A stretch of 59,748 nt of DNA from Isotricha intestinalis. Taxonomy: Eukaryota; Ciliophora; Litostomatea; Vestibuliferida; Isotrichidae. The position numbers and the translations under genes were made by a program. The DNA lies in contig JAJJLU010003527.1 in NCBI GenBank assembly GCA_023807065.1, positions 1-59,748 on the forward strand, written 5' to 3'. Below the pieces are notes generated by a model. The model did not search any database. It was not told where the DNA came from and worked only from the letters and a program-made list of their open reading frames with translations. Every line of letters starts with the position of its first letter. The stretch's first letter is position 1. Of the stretch, positions 10,036 to 19,989 are shown piece after piece.

Positions 10036-10130
10036 TAATATTAAATTTTTAATAACTTAAAAATTTTTAATTTATTAATAAAATTTGTACAATTTGTTTT
10101 TAATGAAATATATTAATATAAAAACAATAT

Positions 10131-10549
10131 TTATTCATCAAGTTTTCCAAAATCAGTGGCTTTTAAATAATCAGGAATAATAGAAATTACTCTTGCTGAT
10201 ACAATAGGATAAACATATGTAATAATCATATAATATTTTGTATTATCTTTATTAATTCTAGCAAGACAAATGCATTCTGCATCATCAGGTTCTCCTTCAG
10301 GACTACCCATAAGAAAGTGGAGGATAGAATCTATGAACGTCAAAATGATTTCACCATAATTTAATTCCTTTACCTGTTGATGAGTCTATCATCCAGTGAT
10401 GTTAAAAATTCCTTTAATTCTCCATCTTGTACTTTTTTCTGAATTCTTTGATCCTATTCTATTACATTCTCCAATAAATATTATAACTTTTTTCCAATCA
10501 TCATATATTTTAATTCATTAGTCAATTTTTCCTTAACTGAATCATCCAT
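10131..10549 (-). pseudogene. Two-exon gene relic with in-frame TAA and TAG (or a stop-recoded gene)
   Basis: From an ATG at 10549 the minus strand reads MDDSVKEKLTNELKYMMIGK and on, interrupted only by TAA (after KKL) and TAG (after NVIE), then continues DQRIQKKVQDGELKEFLTSL. Removing a 71-nt GT..AG segment (10303-10373) joins DDRLIN to SPEGEPDDAECICLARINKD and runs to a TAA at 10131, giving 116 codons. The product has balanced, non-repetitive composition and a higher GC than its surroundings. A 70-aa ORF at 10131-10343 is the intact part. I recognise no family. The two stops sit where Gln would fit a helical segment. Pseudogene is the simplest call; reading TAA/TAG as Gln is an alternative. 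Confidence 0.5.
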
Positions 10550-10639
10550 TTTTTAAATAGGTTTTCTAAATTTTAATAAATTAAATTTATATTTCTTTTT
10601 TATTTCATAATTCAAATAATAATTAAAGTTTTTTTTTAA

Positions 10640-11045
10640 TTTTTTAAAATCAAAAGAAAATAATATTATATGTGAATATGAAATAAAAAAAGGAAAAGAT
10701 AATAATAAATTCTTTTGAAGAAACAAATATAAATAATTTTGTATATAAGAAGGAACAAATAATGAAGATGAAATAAAAGAAAATTGTGAATTATATCAAA
10801 ACAACATCAAAAAAGAATTTTTCTTGTAAAAATAAAGTATAAATGGAAAATATAAAATTCATATTTTTATATTAAAAAATTTTCAAATAAAAATTATACA
10901 CCTTTAACCGCAAAAAAATTTTCTTTATATTTGACTAAAATACTAATAATATTAATTAAATGAGTTGGATGTTCAAAGATGAAAGAATATCAAAAATGTG
11001 AAAATTTATTACAACATTTAAATTTACAAAATTTTAAAAATTAAA
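10640..11045 (+). pseudogene. Relic of a BspA/DUF285-type leucine-rich surface protein (N-terminal head)
   Basis: One plus-strand frame reads ICEYEIKKGKDNNKFF, stops, then EGTNNEDEIKENCELYQNN, FF, stops, INGKYKIHIFILKNF, and further on LNELDVQR and NIKNVK. This follows the order of the head found before BspA/DUF285 leucine-rich repeats in protists (an I-x-CEY start, EG-NNE-EIKENCE-LY, a GKY-I-I segment, then L-x-LD repeats with N-V). Six or more in-frame stops break it, and they fall at positions that are usually not Gln in the family, so this is ordinary decay. Intact members are surface or secreted repeat proteins in large families. Confidence 0.45.
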
Positions 11046-11089
11046 ACAATTATTAAAAAATGTAATATGAAGAGAAAAATTAATAAAAA

Positions 11090-11574
11090 AAAGAAAAGAA
11101 AGTTCAATACTAAATAGAGATAGATATTTATTCATTAAAAATGAAAGAATAAAAAATTCTTCATGAAATAGGTGAGAGGTATGAAGAAGATAACAGTTAA
11201 AATGAAATATAGTGACTAAGTTAAATGAAAGAAATTGTTGATTAGAAAAAAAGAGAAGAAAATTTAAAATTTAGAACTAAAAAAGATACTTTGGAAATAT
11301 AATAAATAGAATAAAGAAATGAAAGAATATATAAGAATGTTAAAAATATAGATAGAGGAGTGAAAAAGGAGAATAAGTAAGTTAGTGTTGAAATGAATCT
11401 ATAAAGAGATGATTAAATAAATATCTAATATAAAAAGATGCATATTGATTATTTGTGGAAAATAGGAATAGGTTATTTGGGATGATAGCAAATGGGATAA
11501 ACGAGTTAACCACAAATTCTTTCAATCTCACTAATTATTGTACTCTCTTAGCACCAATATCCCAATTACAATAA
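11090..11574 (+). pseudogene. Decayed coiled-coil protein gene, stops almost all TAA/TAG
   Basis: One frame from about 11110 reads as a charged coiled coil (ILHEIGERYEEDNS, MKEIVD, KKREENLKFRTKKDTLEI, RNERIYKNVKNIDRGVKKEN) with about fifteen in-frame TAA or TAG and a single TGA. After a frame change near 11440 a better balanced tail reads LFVENRNRLFGMIANGINEL, then FNLTNYCTLLAPISQLQ and a TAA at 11572. The spacer before the next gene follows directly. The purine-rich composition alone would generate Lys/Glu-rich readings, so the first part is weak evidence; the tail is more convincing. No family recognised. Confidence 0.35.
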
Positions 11575-11638
11575 CACGAAATCTTATTTTATCTTAATTT
11601 TTTTAATTATTTTAATAATTAGTTTTTTATTCATTTAT

Positions 11639-13195
11639 TTATTTTTTTGTCTCTTCTTTTGTTTTCTCCTTTTTTTTCTCTTTTTTTTCTTTTTTACTTT
11701 CTATTTTTTCTTTACCCTTTTTATTTTTATCTTTCTTTTTTATATTATCTTCTGGAATTCCTGTTTTATATTCTCCAATTAATTCTTTTATTTGATTATC
11801 ATCTATATCTTCAGCTTCACAAAATTTTTCAAAATAATCTCCTAAATAGATTTCTGTTTTATTTTTTTTTAATTTATCAATTTCTAAATTAAAATTTGTA
11901 ATATCTTTATTCCAATTATTACTATTGAAAATATAATTAACTTGTTTTAAATTCATATTTCCTTCATTTATTATATTTGTTATTTTACAATTTTCAAATT
12001 TTTTTTCCAAAATTCTTATATGATTTTTATTTAAATGTATATAATATTTATAATATGTCAAAAATTGTTCTAAAGAAGATATCACAGAAAAAAATAATTT
12101 CTTTAATTTAATAAGGTAATAATTTTTTGCTTCTAATGGTAATAAATCTTTAAAGGTAAAAGAAGTATTAACTATTATTTCTAAAGTTTCAGGATAAATT
12201 GTAAATGATTCTTTATGATCAAATAGTGGTTTAAATGATATATGTTCTAAAAAATAAGATATAGTTTCTTCATTTAAAGGAGCAATTTTTTCCTTCTTTA
12301 TTATTGTATCATAAACAGAATGAATCAATTTTGATTTTAAAAAATTGTTTAAACATTCAATGAAAATAGGTTTTACTGTTTCGAAATATTTGTTAAAATT
12401 ATTAGTTTGTTTCACTAGTAATTCAAGAATTTCTGATGATAACATCTTTTCAGTTATTGAATAAACCTCATTAAATAATTTGATATTTTCATTATTATAA
12501 ATGGAGAGTAAATAATAAATACAAAGTATCAAATTGCTTTTTTTCTTATTATTTGATAAATTATGTAGAAAACCATATAAAAGAGTTCTCTCATTTTTTT
12601 CATATAATACTTTAATAATAGCAATCATAGATTTAAAATATTGATTATTTAAAAAAAGAGAAGGTTCACTTAAATAAAAATTCATATAATAGTGAAATTG
12701 ATGATCATTAGTTAGATCTATTGGTTTATTTGGAAAATATTTTTCCCTGTCAAAAGGATTTGTTATTTTGGTTTGCGTTGAAGAAAATATAAAAATATCA
12801 TCTAAAGTATTACAATTTTCGAGTTTAGAAATATATTGAGTAAATTTTTCTTTTTCAGAAATACTATTACTATTTGGATTTATTTTCTTCATTTCATTTT
12901 CATCAAGGGAATAATTAAAATTTAAAAAAATTTCGGGAAAATCATTTTTTCCTTTCAAACTTTGAATATAAAGTGAATTAATATATGAATTTGTATTATC
13001 TAATTGAAAGGCGTTTTTAATTAATTCTACTTTAGAATTATCATTTTCATATTCTTTAGCAAGAGAAATAGCTTTTTCTTTCATTATTTTTATTGAATAC
13101 TTATTATCTTCAATATTAGGGGCTGGATTTTGAGTTTCAGTTAATATAATGTCATTTTGGTTTAAATTATTTTCACTTTGAGGAGTAGATTCCAT
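11639..13195 (-). CDS. Helical protein of unknown function with Lys/Glu tail (518 aa)
   Basis: No family recognised. Residues 35-440 form an alpha-helical, largely non-repetitive body (for example FDHKESFTIYPETLEIIVNT near 330-350 and LLPLEAKNYYLIKLKKLFF near 355-375), which could be a solenoid-like fold. The last 50 residues are almost pure Lys and Glu (KKEKKEKKKEKTKEETKK), a highly charged tail likely disordered. No signal peptide or transmembrane segment. It is transcribed divergently from the large membrane-protein gene, with only 49-91 nt between start codons depending on the start chosen there. Confidence 0.65.
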   Translation of the reverse strand: MESTPQSENNLNQNDIILTETQNPAPNIEDNKYSIKIMKEKAISLAKEYENDNSKVELIKNAFQLDNTNSYINSLYIQSLKGKNDFPEIFLNFNYSLDENEMKKINPNSNSISEKEKFTQYISKLENCNTLDDIFIFSSTQTKITNPFDREKYFPNKPIDLTNDHQFHYYMNFYLSEPSLFLNNQYFKSMIAIIKVLYEKNERTLLYGFLHNLSNNKKKSNLILCIYYLLSIYNNENIKLFNEVYSITEKMLSSEILELLVKQTNNFNKYFETVKPIFIECLNNFLKSKLIHSVYDTIIKKEKIAPLNEETISYFLEHISFKPLFDHKESFTIYPETLEIIVNTSFTFKDLLPLEAKNYYLIKLKKLFFSVISSLEQFLTYYKYYIHLNKNHIRILEKKFENCKITNIINEGNMNLKQVNYIFNSNNWNKDITNFNLEIDKLKKNKTEIYLGDYFEKFCEAEDIDDNQIKELIGEYKTGIPEDNIKKKDKNKKGKEKIESKKEKKEKKKEKTKEETKK

Positions 13196-13244
13196 TAAAA
13201 ATATATATATATTTTAAAATTCTATTTATATTAAAATTTGTTGA

Positions 13245-16200
13245 TTGTATTATATAATTTTTTTATATTTACTAATTTATACAAAAATGACATCTAATAT
13301 AATTATCTTATTTTTTATTTTATCATTTATTTTTCCTTTTATAAAATCAGAGTGTCCATCAAACCTTATTGAAATATCAATTCATAATCCATCAAGATGT
13401 CTTGACTATACAAAAATAATAAATAAAGAATCTGGTTTATTAATGGAAAAAGAAGTTATTTCCGTTTATGAAAAATATAAAGGAAAAGTGACCAGTTTAA
13501 CTTCTGAAGTTAAATTTGAAATATTGAAACCCTCAGATTTCAAATCTTATAAAAGTGAATTAGATTCTTCAGTTTCAACTATTGAAGTTACAAATGATTG
13601 TGTGAATACATTAGTAGGGACAACACATAAAAGTGATATGTATATTTTTAAATTTGATATAATTTCTTCATCATCATCATTTAATAAGGTTTCATTTTCT
13701 TTATTTTATGATGAAGATTTTATAGACAATCCTATTTGTACTTCAAGTCCAATAATAATCACATATCCAATAAATATCAATGATTTATCTTTAAATGATA
13801 AACAAAAAGAAAGAATGAAATTAGTAATTGAACAAGAATATGATCCTTTCAATAAAAATTCAGATTTTTTTACTGATATTTGTACTCAATTTACTTCTGA
13901 AGATAAAACTGATGTACCATTGGATGATAGAAAAGAAGATTATTTTATTTCAATTAATGCTTGTGATTCTGAAAATGAAAATAGTATTTATGACTCTTAT
14001 ATTATTGGAGATGATTCTTCATATTTATTTATTAAATGTGCTTATGGAAAATTTTCAACTGAAGATGAAAAAAAAGAAGCTATTGATGTTGTAGAAAATG
14101 GAATTAATACTGTTTTCACTCATTCTAATTTAAAAATTGTAAAATGTAATAAAATGCTTTTCAAATTAAAATACTTTAAAAATAATTATGGAAGTTGGAT
14201 TATTATGACATTATTTATATTACAAATAATATTTTTGGTTTTTTATTTAATATATGGAACAAAAGGAATTTATGAAGCAATTAAAGAATTTTTCAAAAAA
14301 AAAAATCTATATTTTAAAAACGAAGATCAAAAAACAAAAAATGAAGAACAACAAGAAAATGGGATTCAAACAATGAGAAGTGCAATTAACAAATCAAAAA
14401 CAAAAGAAGTCAGAAAATCAGTGACTGATAACTTAGAAATTAGATATCAAGATTATGCAAATCCTCCATTAAAAAAAAAAAATTCAAATTATGAAAATAA
14501 TGAATATGATGACCAAGTTGAATTCAATGTAAATATAAATATTCAAAAACCAAATGTAAATGAACCAATAATTAGGACTCAAATGAGTATGGTTGATACA
14601 TTTCACAGTAAAGACTATGAAGATAATAATAAAAAATCTCCTAATAATAATAATGTTTACAGTAATTTTAAAAAGGTAAATAGTAATACAAGTGATAATT
14701 ACAGAAAAGTTAATAGTAATATGAGTGATGGAAATAATATTAATTTTGAAGATTTAGATGATTTTGAAAACAATGAGGAAGAATTAATTTATAAAGAAAA
14801 TGAAAATGTAGATTTAGGTAAAGTAGATAATAGAGTCCCCACTAATAATGATAATGAAGATGTTAAAATGTTAAATAATAATAATGAACCAAAAAAATAT
14901 AATAATCCAGATGATAGACCTATTAAAAGTAATGGATTTTATGATTTTGAAAATATTAATTACTATGATAAACCAAAAAATTATAATGATTATGATGATA
15001 GACCAATAAGAAGTAATGGTTTTTATAATTTAGAAAGTTTAGATAGTGGTTCAATGAATGATTTATTATTAAGTAGTCAGAACAAAAATACCAATAATAA
15101 TGATAATAAAGTAAATAATAAAGCAAATAATAAAGTAAATAATAAAGTAAATAATAAAGTAAATAATAAAGTAAATAATAAGAATAATCTTACAAAAAAT
15201 CAAGAAGTAAAAGACAATAATCAACAAAAATTAAATACTACAGCAAGTAAATTTGCAGATGCTTCAAAAAATAATAAAAATAAAGAAGATGTTGTAGATA
15301 ATCAATCAAAAAAAGAAATCCCAAAAACAAATGATAAAAACCCAATAAATCAAACAAATAATTCTCCGAATAATCCATTAATTCAATCAGCAAACAACAT
15401 TCCAATTCAGAGAGTAAATTCTAGGTATGCCCATTTACAAATGTCAGCTGATAATCCTTTTAATACAAATCCAAATCAAAATACATATAATAATTACCCA
15501 ATAAAAACCTATGATTCCTTTAATGAAAATATAGATAATGTAAATAATAAAAATGAAAATATAAAAAACAATCTCAAGGCAAATAATTATAAAAATAATG
15601 AAAATCAATTAAATAAATCTTTAAATCAAAAAAATAATAATGATGAAACAGGACCAATAACAGGAATAAATGTTGCAAAATCAACTTCTTTTAATGAATT
15701 AAATTCAAAAAATAAAAGAGACAATGCTTTAAAAATATTAAATGGAACATCCTTACATAGAGTTGATGAAGACCAAGATCAAGAAAATTCAATGAGTAAT
15801 GATGAAATAAAAAAAGATTCAGAAGTATTAAAAATAGAGTCATCAAATAAAAACAAATTTAATAACATAGATATAAACCAAAGTAATTCACTTCAGAAAA
15901 TAAATTCAAAATCAAATTCAAATGTAAATTACTATCCTTCAGATTTAAATGATAGAAAATCATATAAAAGAAATACAAAAAATGAAGATATAGAAGAAAA
16001 TATACAAGAGGAAAATAAAAATGAAGAAAATGCAGAAGTAAATAGAAGTAATAGATCAAATAAGAGTGATGTAATAGGAACAACAGGTCATTTATTTGAT
16101 TATACAGATGAAGAATTAAATGATTTACCTTATGAAAAAGCATTTTATGCTGATGGAAGAAGTTATTATAGGTATTATTGGTCTATATTAAAATATGATC

Positions 16201-16778
16201 AATTATTTCTTTTCAGTTTTATTTTATGGTCTGATTTTAATTTAAGATTAGTTAAAGTTTCTTTATTCTTTTTTCATATTCCAATGTATATTACTTTTAA
16301 TGGATTTTTCTTTTCATATACAGCTGCTAGAAATTTATATAAAAAAAAAGGAATTATTAATCTCATTGAAAGATTACCTTCTTCTATTTTTTCTTCTTTA
16401 ATTTGCTTTGTTATTGTCATTGTTTTAAAATGCCTTTGCTTAAGTCAAAAGAAAGTTCAAGAAGTTAGAAGTTCAAAAACTTTTGATGAAGCTTATCAAA
16501 AAACGAAAATTTTAGTTGAAAAAATGAAACCTAGAATTATTATTTATTTTGTTGTGATGTTTATTTTTATGATTATTTTTATCTATTATATTTCTTTGTT
16601 TTGTGCTGTTTTTAAAAATACTCAATGGAAATTATTTCAAGAAACTGCTATTTCTTTTGTTTTTGGTATGGTTTATCCTTTTATTATATGTATTTTTCCT
16701 ACTATTTTTAGAAAAATCGGTTTGATCGAACAAAAAAAATGCTCTTATAAATTCAGTCAATTTTTACAATTGTTTTAA
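13245..16778 (+). CDS. Large polytopic membrane protein with Asn-rich cytosolic loop and conserved protist C-terminal domain (about 1163-1177 aa)
   Basis: The second ATG (13287) begins an ideal signal peptide, MTSNIIILFFILSF, ending near PFIKS-E, so translation probably starts there rather than at 13245. An extracellular domain with several Cys follows (to about 310), then a membrane span near 315-338. Residues 360-950 are an Asn/Lys/Ser-rich loop. The C-terminal 200 residues begin LNDLPYEKAFYADGRSYYRY and carry about five membrane spans, ending near YISLFCAVFKNTQ, then a span with YPFIICIFPTIFRKIG. I recognise this C-terminal unit from many ciliate surface proteins; its function is not established. 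Location would be plasma or alveolar membrane. Confidence 0.8.
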   Translation: MYYIIFLYLLIYTKMTSNIIILFFILSFIFPFIKSECPSNLIEISIHNPSRCLDYTKIINKESGLLMEKEVISVYEKYKGKVTSLTSEVKFEILKPSDFKSYKSELDSSVSTIEVTNDCVNTLVGTTHKSDMYIFKFDIISSSSSFNKVSFSLFYDEDFIDNPICTSSPIIITYPININDLSLNDKQKERMKLVIEQEYDPFNKNSDFFTDICTQFTSEDKTDVPLDDRKEDYFISINACDSENENSIYDSYIIGDDSSYLFIKCAYGKFSTEDEKKEAIDVVENGINTVFTHSNLKIVKCNKMLFKLKYFKNNYGSWIIMTLFILQIIFLVFYLIYGTKGIYEAIKEFFKKKNLYFKNEDQKTKNEEQQENGIQTMRSAINKSKTKEVRKSVTDNLEIRYQDYANPPLKKKNSNYENNEYDDQVEFNVNINIQKPNVNEPIIRTQMSMVDTFHSKDYEDNNKKSPNNNNVYSNFKKVNSNTSDNYRKVNSNMSDGNNINFEDLDDFENNEEELIYKENENVDLGKVDNRVPTNNDNEDVKMLNNNNEPKKYNNPDDRPIKSNGFYDFENINYYDKPKNYNDYDDRPIRSNGFYNLESLDSGSMNDLLLSSQNKNTNNNDNKVNNKANNKVNNKVNNKVNNKVNNKNNLTKNQEVKDNNQQKLNTTASKFADASKNNKNKEDVVDNQSKKEIPKTNDKNPINQTNNSPNNPLIQSANNIPIQRVNSRYAHLQMSADNPFNTNPNQNTYNNYPIKTYDSFNENIDNVNNKNENIKNNLKANNYKNNENQLNKSLNQKNNNDETGPITGINVAKSTSFNELNSKNKRDNALKILNGTSLHRVDEDQDQENSMSNDEIKKDSEVLKIESSNKNKFNNIDINQSNSLQKINSKSNSNVNYYPSDLNDRKSYKRNTKNEDIEENIQEENKNEENAEVNRSNRSNKSDVIGTTGHLFDYTDEELNDLPYEKAFYADGRSYYRYYWSILKYDQLFLFSFILWSDFNLRLVKVSLFFFHIPMYITFNGFFFSYTAARNLYKKKGIINLIERLPSSIFSSLICFVIVIVLKCLCLSQKKVQEVRSSKTFDEAYQKTKILVEKMKPRIIIYFVVMFIFMIIFIYYISLFCAVFKNTQWKLFQETAISFVFGMVYPFIICIFPTIFRKIGLIEQKKCSYKFSQFLQLF
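15106..15184 (+). repeat. 12-nt tandem repeat coding for VNNK units
   Basis: About six consecutive copies of gtaaataataaa (one variant gcaaataataaa) inside the Asn-rich loop of the large membrane protein, giving VNNK/ANNK repeats. The copies are nearly identical at DNA level, so the array is recent and probably variable in length. Confidence 0.85.
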
Positions 16779-17332
16779 ATGTTTATTTTTGTGTTTTTTA
16801 AATTATTTTTTTTTGTTGATGAAGTTAATCAATATAAATAACATTTGTTTTTGATGAATCATTTAGTATGAAAAGTATGAAAAAGATTTTTTAAAATAAT
16901 TTTTTAATTTTATTTATTTTTATTTGAATAAAATAAATGAATATAAAAATATTGAAAAATATTATATTTACATAAAATTCAAATGTTCCTGAAAAACTCG
17001 GATTTTTATTTTAATTATTATGATAAATACAGAAATAGATATAAGAAAAATTAATATCATGTTAAAATAAATATTATTTATCAAATCTTAAAACTTTCAA
17101 AGTTGAAGATGATTTTTCTATCTTTGAAATTAATAAAGAATTTTATAATCTTTAATTATAATATAATTTAAGATTAGATAAATATAAATTATGATTTATT
17201 TAATTATGAAAAGATGTTATAAAAATATAATGTTTTAAAAAAAGTAATATTAAATAAACATCGATTTTAATACTTTAAATCTTAATTTAAATTATTAATA
17301 AATTTTTAATATTTTTTTCGAAATTTTTGTAA
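16779..17332. other. Intergenic spacer, possible traces of coding sequence
   Basis: About 550 nt of AT-rich DNA between two plus-strand genes. A short stretch near 17090-17155 reads KTFKVEDDFSIFEINKEFYN before stops, which may be a trace of a lost gene. No RNA gene or repeat seen. Confidence 0.35.
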
Positions 17333-19906
17333 ATGGATGATACCAAATTGAATGAACTGAAACAAATATTTATAGAAGAATTTTTTAATACTTTTTCAGA
17401 GATTTTAACAACAACTCAAGATGAATTTATAAAAAATTATCTTCACAGAATAAACATAATTCTAATGAATTATCACAATAAACAATTTAATGAATTAAAA
17501 TCAAATAACGACTTATTTAATATAATATTTAAAAAAATAATAAAAGAATATTATATTCCAATAAAACAAGAATGTAAAAATTACATAAATAAACCAAAAG
17601 AAGAAATTAAATATTTAAATTCATTTCAAAAACACTGTTCAAAAAATAGATATGCAAAACATAAATGTGGAGGAGAATTTTTAATAATAAAAAACACAAT
17701 AAAAAATATAAAAATAATAATATGTCAAAAATGTAATTTAATATATAAATCAAATGAAATAATTATGTTTTGTTCAATTCACAATTGTGAATTTTATTCA
17801 AAAGAAAATAATTTAAATGAAGAAAAATTAAAGCCTGCAACATGGGAAAAATATCATTGTCCTATAATGTTAAATCAACAAATGAAATGTAGTTTTTGTA
17901 ATGATTATTTATGGATAATAAATACAAATAATTTATTTTGTAAAAAATGTAATAAAGAATATAATCCAATTAATTTAATTTGGAAATGTATAATATGCAA
18001 AAAAAAATTTAAAAGTAATATTAAAGAATATAATATTTTTGAATTTATAGCAATGAAAAATTCAGTTAAAAATGCTTTAATTAATCAAATTATAATAAAA
18101 CCTATTTTTTTACCTTGTAAATGCCATGATAAAAATCCTTTAGATTTAAATTTTTATCATAACAAAAATTGTGATGGGATTTTATATGAAGGAAATAATT
18201 TTTCGGGAAAAATTATTGTTTGTTCTAAATGTAAAACTTTTGTTTCTATTAATAAATATAATTGGATTTGTCCTATTTGTGAAAAAAATTTTCATTGTGA
18301 AGAAACTGAAAGTTTTCCTATTTCTGATTTAGATAAAATTAAAAATGATTTTTTCACTTTTAACGATAGAGATAAAATTGTTGAAGAAGAAAAAAATGAA
18401 TTTAATTATATTAAAAAATTAGAAAATAATTTAAAACAACCTAAAAGAGTTATTCGAAGTTCTTTAAATGATTTACTTAGAAAAGAAAGAAGTTTAAATT
18501 TAAATATGTATAATAAATCAATTTCATCTTGTTCAAAAGATAAAACAGAAAATAGTTATAATATAAATATAAGTAATAATAATAATAATAATAATATATG
18601 TAATAATATTTTTAATAATTATAATTATAGTCAAATTAAAAGTTATAAATATAGAAATGATAAAATTAATTTATTAGAAGATATGAATAATAATGATATA
18701 ATAAACGAAAATTTAGAAAAAGTAAGAAAAAGAAATATTTCTTTTGAAGGAAATTATAGTTTATTTACTGATAAAAGAATTATGGATGTGAGAGTTTATG
18801 AAGTTCCAAAACAAACAGAATTAAAAGAAAAATTAACAATTGAAAATGAAATAAATAATTGTATATTTAAAAAAATAAATCATAATGAAAAAAATTTAAA
18901 AAACCAAATTTTAGAAAAAGAAAGAGAAAAATATAAAGAAAACTCAAAAGAATTTTCTCCAAATCATTTTAGAAAAAAAGCATATCAAAAAATTCAAGTA
19001 CAAAAATTAAATAATTCAAGATTAAACACAGAAAATTCATTAAATAATATATTAATAATTCCTCCAAGAGTAAGAAATAAAAGTGAATTTATATTTAATG
19101 AAAAAGATTATAAAATATTAAATCAATTAGGAGAAGGAACATTTGGAAAAATTTATTTAGTAGAAGATTCAAATAAAAATTTATTTTGTATGAAAAAAAT
19201 GTTTGCAAAAAATGAAAAAACATGTGATAAAATGATAAAAGAATATTCAATAATGTCAAAAATAAAACACAATAATATAATATCAATAATAGGAATATCA
19301 AAAAATACATTAAATTTATCAGCAAATATATTAATGGAAGTAGCAATAACAGATTGGGAAAAAGAAATAAATGAAAAACAAAGAAATAATATATATTATA
19401 AAGAAGGCCAATTATTTAATATAATAAAACAATTAATAAAAGCATTATCATTTCTTCAAAAAAAAAATATATGTCATAGAGATATAAAAGTACAAAATAT
19501 ATTAATTTTTAATAATAATATATATAAAATTGCAGATTTTGGAGAAATAAAACAAATTTCAGGAAATTCAAATAATATTCATTCTGTAAGAGGAACTCAC
19601 TTATTTATGAGTCCAATATTATTTAAAGCTTTTAATAATAAAGAATATAATATTAAACATAATCCTTTTAAAAGTGATGTTTTTTCTCTTGGTTTATGTT
19701 TATTATTTGCTTCTACTTTAAATATTAAATATTTGTGTAAAATTAGAGATTATTTTGATGATACTAAATTACAATTATTTATTATGAGTGTTATTAGCCA
19801 AAAATATTCTTTAAAATTTGTTCAATTTTTATGTAAAATGCTTATTTTAAATGAAAATCAAAGAGTTGATTTTATTGATTTAGAAAAAGAAATTGATAAT
19901 TTATAA
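17333..19906 (+). CDS. Protein kinase with N-terminal zinc-ribbon cluster (857 aa)
   Basis: Residues 110-310 carry many CxxC pairs (for example CQKCN, CSFCND, CKKCN, CIICKK, CSKC, CPICEKNFHC), forming two to four zinc ribbons or a RING-like array. A disordered Asn-rich stretch follows (400-440). The C-terminal kinase domain starts near 590: GEGTFG (about 598), the lysine in FCMKKMF, HRDIKVQN (about 716) and DFGEIKQ (about 734). The usual APE is replaced by MSPIL, and the activation segment is short, SVRGTHLFMSP. All main catalytic residues (Lys, HRD Asp, DFG Asp) are present, so it should be active. The group is unclear; the sequence is most like NEK/WEE-type or ciliate-specific kinases. The zinc ribbons probably bind nucleic acid or ubiquitin partners, which is inference. 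Confidence 0.85.
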   Translation: MDDTKLNELKQIFIEEFFNTFSEILTTTQDEFIKNYLHRINIILMNYHNKQFNELKSNNDLFNIIFKKIIKEYYIPIKQECKNYINKPKEEIKYLNSFQKHCSKNRYAKHKCGGEFLIIKNTIKNIKIIICQKCNLIYKSNEIIMFCSIHNCEFYSKENNLNEEKLKPATWEKYHCPIMLNQQMKCSFCNDYLWIINTNNLFCKKCNKEYNPINLIWKCIICKKKFKSNIKEYNIFEFIAMKNSVKNALINQIIIKPIFLPCKCHDKNPLDLNFYHNKNCDGILYEGNNFSGKIIVCSKCKTFVSINKYNWICPICEKNFHCEETESFPISDLDKIKNDFFTFNDRDKIVEEEKNEFNYIKKLENNLKQPKRVIRSSLNDLLRKERSLNLNMYNKSISSCSKDKTENSYNINISNNNNNNNICNNIFNNYNYSQIKSYKYRNDKINLLEDMNNNDIINENLEKVRKRNISFEGNYSLFTDKRIMDVRVYEVPKQTELKEKLTIENEINNCIFKKINHNEKNLKNQILEKEREKYKENSKEFSPNHFRKKAYQKIQVQKLNNSRLNTENSLNNILIIPPRVRNKSEFIFNEKDYKILNQLGEGTFGKIYLVEDSNKNLFCMKKMFAKNEKTCDKMIKEYSIMSKIKHNNIISIIGISKNTLNLSANILMEVAITDWEKEINEKQRNNIYYKEGQLFNIIKQLIKALSFLQKKNICHRDIKVQNILIFNNNIYKIADFGEIKQISGNSNNIHSVRGTHLFMSPILFKAFNNKEYNIKHNPFKSDVFSLGLCLLFASTLNIKYLCKIRDYFDDTKLQLFIMSVISQKYSLKFVQFLCKMLILNENQRVDFIDLEKEIDNL

Positions 19907-19989
19907 TAATAATAATAATTACTTTTTCCACTTTATTTATTTTTTTTAATTTTTAAAATTTCAATTTAAAATAAATGTAATTATATTTA

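Noticed and set aside
10303..10373. 71-nt intron in the 10.1 kb relic treated as proven
   Set aside because: It restores frame, but is over twice the length of the other introns here and the gene contains stops; kept only as a hypothesis inside the pseudogene entry.
11477..11565. Possible hairpin (ttgggat .. atcccaa) 80 nt apart
   Set aside because: Seven-base stem with an 80-nt loop is expected by chance; the region reads better as a coding relic.
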